NCBI GenBank assembly: GCA_036924085.1
Contig: JAVGWX010000007.1
Coordinates: 70,393,535 to 70,457,534 of the forward strand
Source: Ariolimax columbianus
Lineage: Eukaryota > Mollusca > Gastropoda > Stylommatophora > Arionidae
Direction: 5' to 3'
Length of the DNA stretch: 64,000 bases
The notes beneath the pieces are model-generated. The model ran no database searches. It had not been told where the DNA came from and worked only from the letters and a program-made list of their open reading frames with translations. Position numbers and translations under genes: made by a program. Below, one piece after another: positions 58,981 through 64,000 of the stretch (positions are counted from its first letter, which is position 1; every line of letters begins with the position of its first letter).

Positions 58981-59974
58981 CCGCTTGACAATAGTTACTT
59001 AGTATAGAATATGTATGAAAGTCACTGCCAGATAAGTGCGCCGCAAATTCGATCCGCCGTTGTTAGGATTGTTTTGTGTGCCGCCCCCCCCACCCCCACG
59101 AAGACCGTTAGAGTGATTACGTAAGTTTCGTTTTGTTTCTGTTCTAGAACGGTGTCTGAGATAAACTTGTTCCTATTACTATCAACTTTAAATTGTCGGT
59201 TCTGGGGAAGTATTCTTTTATTTTCACCTTCCTGTCACATTGTATGAACATTCATAAACTAACAATCCTGACATGTCGGAATCAAGAGACGCTGGTTATC
59301 AAAAATACAGTCTTTATAACTGCCAGGGTCAAAGGGAGATACTGTGATACGGAAGAGATAACAAGAATACACAAGCTTTAAGTTTCGACTAGGAGCTAAT
59401 CCAGGGCATCTGAAACAGCGAAACAAATTATCGACAACCAAAATCGTCAGAATCCATGATCAGTGTCCAATTTGATAAAAATAGGCCTACTTTAGCCATA
59501 AATCCTTATATTTAAAAATAGCGATTTAAGAAAGTTGTGCGCGGGACTAGCAACTTAATATAAAAGTCTCCATTAGAATATTGAAAATAATGTTAGCTTC
59601 CTCAAGTAAAACCCTTACCATTAGAACCACTACAACAAGTGCTAAAAATAATGAATTCTATAAAGAACCTGCAGTCTTATATAATTTGGAACTGAAAGGT
59701 GAAACAATAAAAATGGTCAGGACCATGTAGCTCTTCTCATTCGCTGTATGACATCATCTATACAAAAACCAGTTTAAATGTATGGCAACTATACTGTCTG
59801 CCTTAGGTTGGGGCAGCACCGCGATAATATTGATAAATAAATACAGTACAAAGGTATTCCAAACCAATGCGCCTCACAAATAAATAATATAAAACATTTT
59901 TTAAAATAAACTACTTTTTATTTCGGTAAAAGCTTGTATTTATTAAATCAATTGTACGCTTAGGAGATCAAGGA
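58981..59974. other. Unassigned AT-rich stretch
   Basis: Short C run near 59085; no gene or repeat recognised. Confidence 0.5.
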
Positions 59975-60240
59975 ACTGTCGTGTCGAATGAGCATGCCCA
60001 TGACCGCCTGCAGTTCTGTTGGAGATATGGAGATCTGTTTCAGCCAGGTGTTAAGAGGGCTCCCGAGGACATCTCCGGGAAGAGCAGAGCTTCTTTCCGT
60101 CCCTGGCCTCCACAATTAGCTGGAGCATTTCGCGAGCCGAGACTTCCAGAGGGAGGTGCGCACGTGACGGAATAAGGTTGGCGACCAATCGTGGAGGCAA
60201 TGCCTACAAGCACACCTAAGTACGTCACTGTTGGATATCA
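59975..60240 (+). other. GC-richer block, unidentified
   Basis: GGAGATATGGAGATCTGTTT, GAGGACATCTCCGGGAAGAG and GGGAGGTGCGCACGTGACGG stand out in composition from AT-rich flanks. A 64-codon frame (59981-60175) and a reverse 62-codon frame have no motif I recognise. It could be an old exon, a captured cDNA piece or an unknown repeat. Confidence 0.3.
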
Positions 60241-60818
60241 GGTCATGCCAGTAGATCCAGAATATTCATCTGGGCATGCGTATGTTATGCAGATACATGT
60301 TAGGGTATTTACGACTATATTTGTGTTCCAGGATTTGTTAAAGATTGATAGATTAACAAACTGGACTAATAGAGGATGTGTACACAATTTCAGATCTCGA
60401 TGTCATGGTGAAGTTGGAAAAACAGGAAAAATTGAAGTCCACGCGAACGGACAATGGTCTAATCAAGTTAAATGAGAACGTGTACACAATTAATTGACGG
60501 TGGTAAAGAAACATGGCAGAGGCACAGCATGAAAGTAACAACGACGCATGGAAAAGACTGCGTCTCCACTCGGCGTCTAGTGACATAAATGGATGTGTGA
60601 GAGATGTGATTCCTGCCAATATGCAAATTGAACTGTCTGGATCAATGTCGACTGTATTATCAATATGGAGGATGTCATATCTAGATAGAGGTAGCACCAA
60701 CTGTAGCAGTGACATTACAGATTAAAAATACTTGAAGCGACTTTTCAGTTTAAAAGGTAAAGGTGGTCTCACAACAGTCACTATCAGGCAGAATGAAGTG
60801 TTACAGATCTGTTTGTTC

Positions 60819-61216
60819 TTCTTCTTCTTCTTCTTCTTCTTCTTCTTCTTCTTCTTCTTCTTCTTCTTCTTCGTTCTCAATCTCCCACTACCAAACCCTG
60901 AAAGGGCTTAAGTAGCAGAATGTAGTCCAGAGAACGGAATGCGTTGTATCGTAGTTTTACAGCTTGGTTGCGATATTTGCATCTTTCGGTCCAACACAGC
61001 CGACTTCAGCAAGCATTCTTTGAGTACCGGGTTAGCATTCCCTCTTCGATCCCTTCTCCTTAGCCAGTCTGCCCTACTGCAGCCTGTTATCCAGGATCAC
61101 CGCGTGGAGGTGTAGAAGGATATTGTCAGCTATGGTTCGCTGACCCTGAAGCTAGCAGTCAGCTATGGGTCGCTGACCACTGCAGCTTATGCGCTGCTCA
61201 GCATCTTGATCCCGGT
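60819..61216 (-). mobile_element. GAA-tailed SINE with target-site duplication
   Basis: Full-length reverse copy of the element at 5175-5529, with a longer tail (CTT on the + strand, about 60819-60872). An exact 11-bp duplication TCTGTTTGTTC flanks it at 60808-60818 and 61217-61227, which fixes both ends of the family: about 340 bp plus tail. Confidence 0.9.
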
Positions 61217-61699
61217 CTGTTTGTTCGACATCTCAGTTTTAATTTGTGAGGTAGGGGTAACATGCTGCCTTGTCGCCTGGCCAAATTAAAAATCAGATAA
61301 ACACTTTCAGCTGGATTGAACATAGATTGTCAAAGCCAGGTCATGAAGAGTGTCTCTTTATCGTGAGAACAAGTGTTCCAGCATCTTATTCAACTCAGGA
61401 GTTCGAGTTCAGCTTATCATCTGTACATCTGCGCTGACTCCGCTCAACAAAATAAACTTTGACTCACGTTAGCAGAACATTACCCTCCAAACCTGAATGT
61501 CTTACATTTCAGCCACGCGTGTTGACACATTGCTACCTATTGGGTGTCCGCCATTGAATAATCTTCATTGTTCCCTCTCGTACTGTATGAGCTGTAGTGT
61601 GCGCGTGTTGTCGAGTGTGTGAACTACAGTATGTGTGAATTGACGCGTGTGTAGCTGTAATGTGCCTGAGTTGTCGACTATTTAGCTACGCTGTACGCG

Positions 61700-62880
61700 A
61701 GTGGATGAGTGTGTGAGCTGCGCTGTACGCAAGTTGTCGAGTATTTAGCTGCAGTGTACTAGAGGTGAAGAGTGTATGAGCTGCGCTGTACGCAAGTGGG
61801 TGAGCGTGTGAGCTGCGCTGTACGCGAGTTGCTGAGTGTATGAGTTGCTGAGTGTATGATTAGCGAGTGTATGAGTTGCTGAGTGTATGAGTTGCTGAGT
61901 GTATGAGTTGCTGAGTGTATGATTAGCGAGTGTATGAGTTGCCGAGTGTGGGAATTGCTGAGTGTATGAGTTGCTGAGTGTATGAGTTGCTGAGTGTATG
62001 ATTAGCGAGTGTATGATTAGCGAGTGTATGAGTTGCTGAGTGTATGAGTTGCCGAGTGTATGAGTTGCTGAGTGTATGATTAGCGAGTGTATGGGTCACT
62101 GAGTGTATGATTAGCGAGTGTATGAGTTGCCGAGTGTAGGAGTAGCTGAGTGTATGAGTTGCTGAGTGTATGAGTTGCTGAGTGTATGATTAGCGAGTGT
62201 ATGAGTTGCCGAGTGTGGGAATTGCTGAGTGTATGAGTTGCTGAGTGTATGAGTTGCTGAGTGTATGATTAGCGAGTGTATGATTAGCGAGTGTATGAGT
62301 TGCTGAGTGTATGAGTTGCCGAGTGTATGAGTTGCTGAGTGTATGATTAGCGAGTGTATGGGTCACTGAGTGTATGATTAGCGAGTGTATGAGTTGCCGA
62401 GTGTAGGAGTTGCTGAGTGTATAAGTTGCTGAGTGTATGAGTTGCTGAGTGTATGATTAGCGAGTGTATGAGTTGCCGAGTGTATGAGTTGCTGAGTGTA
62501 TGAGTTGCTGAGTGTATGAGTGGCTGAGTGTATGGGTTGCTGAGTGTATGATTAGCGAGTGTATGAGTTGCCGAGTGTATGAATTACTGAGTGTATGATT
62601 AGCGAATGTATGAGTTGACCAGAGCATGGGTTGATAAATGTATAAGTTGACGAGTGTATGAGTTGCCGAATCTATGAGCTAACCAGAGCATGGGTTGATA
62701 TATGTAGGAGTTGCCCAGTGTATGAGTTGCCGAGTGTATGAATTGCCGAGTGTCCGAATGTATGTGACGCCGAGTGTATGAGTTGACTAGAGCATAGGTT
62801 GACAAATGTACGAGTTGACGAGATTATGAGTTCCTGAGTGTACAATTTGACGAGATCATAAGTAGCCGAGTGTATGAGTA
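61700..62880. repeat. 16-bp minisatellite with 267-bp super-period
   Basis: Units TGAGTTGCTGAGTGTA, with ATTAGCGAGTGTATG and GCCGAGTGT variants, number about 65. Landmarks at 61921/62188 and 62091/62358 (GGGTCACTG) are each exactly 267 bp apart, showing duplication of a multi-unit block. Older diverged units reach back to about 61600. Confidence 0.95.
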
Positions 62881-62894
62881 TGATTATGTTAAAA

Positions 62895-63130
62895 AATAGG
62901 AAGATGGCCGCGCCTTAACGGCTGCGCTCTCGGCTCTCTCCGGTGTTTGTGTCGAGTTTTCCGATGTTTGGTGGTCTCTGTTTGGATTATATTTCACAAC
63001 TCCTTTATCAGGTGGTATCAAGGAATTAATTCTGCGGAACTGATGTGCTTTCAATCGGTTATTCTGTCTGTTATGCTGCGCTTTGCTGCATTTCATGTTC
63101 AAGCCGTGGGAAACTAGTCCATGATGGAGC
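62895..63130 (+). mobile_element. Possible LINE 5' end
   Basis: GAAGATGGCCGCGCCTTAAC and the GC-rich CTCTCGGCTCTCTCCGGTGT stand out from the AT-rich surroundings and resemble LINE promoter/5' UTR starts in style. No coding follows before the TA tract at 63136, so this is only a suggestion. Confidence 0.25.
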
Positions 63131-63131
63131 T

Positions 63132-63135
<4 letters not shown>

Positions 63136-63200
<65 letters not shown>

Positions 63201-63260
63201 TACACACAGAGAGAAAGAGAGAGAGAGAGGGAGAGAGAGAGAGAGAGAGGAGAAAGTGAG
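63136..63260. repeat. TA then GA microsatellite
   Basis: (TA)n to 63197, then GAGAGAGAG to about 63260. Confidence 0.95.
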
Positions 63261-63738
63261 AGAGCATATATTATTAATTATTTTATATTTGGTTACTTAC
63301 ATAGTTATACTACTTCTACCATAGATTGGAGACGTTTCCCAGAAAGGGCGCCAGACTATTCTATTCAAGTCTTCTTTGCCCTTGTTCTTGCCTTGTGTAG
63401 TGTCTCTTAAATGTTGTCATCTCAGCGGACTGTGGGTCTTTCTCGGAGTATGGATCCTTGACTCTTTGCTTTCTATGACTACCGTGGTAGTCGACCTTCT
63501 TTCTTGTGTAGACATGGTCAGACCATGGCCCACTTTAGATAGGACCGTCTCACTCACCGGAAAAATGCCCTGAAACGTTACATTCTATTACCAACTAAAT
63601 AAGAGAACTCTTACTGTGTTAAGGTTTATAATCAATATTTGCTCCACACAGAAAAATAAACCAAATTCACAGTACAAAACACAACAACCTTACACACAAT
63701 CTTGTCCTGAAACTGACTACATATCCATCGTTGTTTTC

Positions 63739-64000
63739 CGAACACGCTATTATAGTTGCACTGATAGTTGACACATACATCATTGTTTCCCGAACACGCT
63801 ATTATAGTTGCACTGATAGTTGACACATGCAACTTTGTTTCCCGAACACGCTATTATAGTTGCACTGATAGTTGACACATGCAACTTTGTTTCCCGAACA
63901 CGCTATTATAGTTGCACTGATAGTTGACACATGCAACTTTGTTTCCCGAACACGCTATTATAGTTGCACTGATAGTTGACACATGCAACTTTGTTTCCCG
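63739..64000. repeat. 52-bp tandem repeat, running off the window
   Basis: CGAACACGCTATTATAGTTG, CACTGATAGTTGACACATGC and AACTTTGTTTCC make the unit. Starts lie at 63739, 63791, 63843, 63895, 63947 and 63999, all 52 bp apart. The later units are identical, so the array probably continues beyond the window. Confidence 0.97.

Overview
This is a eukaryotic (animal) genomic window: AT-rich, low in genes, and dense in decayed non-LTR retrotransposons, mariner-type DNA transposons, tRNA-derived SINEs, minisatellites and microsatellites. The only gene I can support is a FoxA (HNF3/forkhead) transcription factor on the + strand. Its N-terminus, Met/Gly-rich region and C-terminal motifs, together with the mix of RTE, CR1/L2-like, RNase H-bearing LINEs and mariners, suggest a lophotrochozoan, most likely a gastropod mollusc. 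The species cannot be fixed from sequence alone.

Layout. 1-27.5 kb: repeat-rich intergenic DNA holding LINE 3' ends (7.0, 7.5-8.1, 10.1-10.7 and 11.5 kb), two defective mariners (12.5 and 19.8-20.7 kb), a hAT-like MITE (22.7-23.2 kb), several tRNA-headed SINEs and small tandem arrays. 27.6-28.3 kb: a SINE and a decayed RTE end that abut the FoxA locus. 28.6-32.8 kb: FoxA, with a short coding exon (28717-28759), a 2.6 kb intron carrying a head-to-head mariner foldback, and a long exon (31365-32836) encoding the forkhead domain, for a 504-residue protein. 32.8-36.2 kb: 3' region, ending in a strong but unassigned splice acceptor with a short coding tail. 36.6-37.7 kb: a 48/96-bp minisatellite. 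39.0-41.2 kb: a tetranucleotide satellite with a higher-order period near 0.47 kb. 41.6-58.2 kb: a nest of LINE remnants. It includes three 5'-truncated copies of one RNase H-bearing LINE, each with an exact target-site duplication, plus RTE-like and CR1/L2-like pieces and minisatellites at 46 and 54 kb. 58.7-64.0 kb: a pentanucleotide tract, a SINE with an 11-bp target-site duplication and a GAA tail, a 16-bp minisatellite with a 267-bp super-period, and a 52-bp tandem repeat running off the window end.

How the parts relate. FoxA is the only functional gene visible. The rest is mobile-element history. The best-resolved part is a LINE family with (GAA)n tails (51461-53858, 50092-50320, 41783-41878) and an unrelated SINE that ends in the same ACGAAGAAG motif (5175-5529, 60819-61216). 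The simplest reading is a LINE and a SINE that parasitises its machinery. I found no CRISPR array, rRNA gene, convincing functional tRNA gene or bacterial-type operon.
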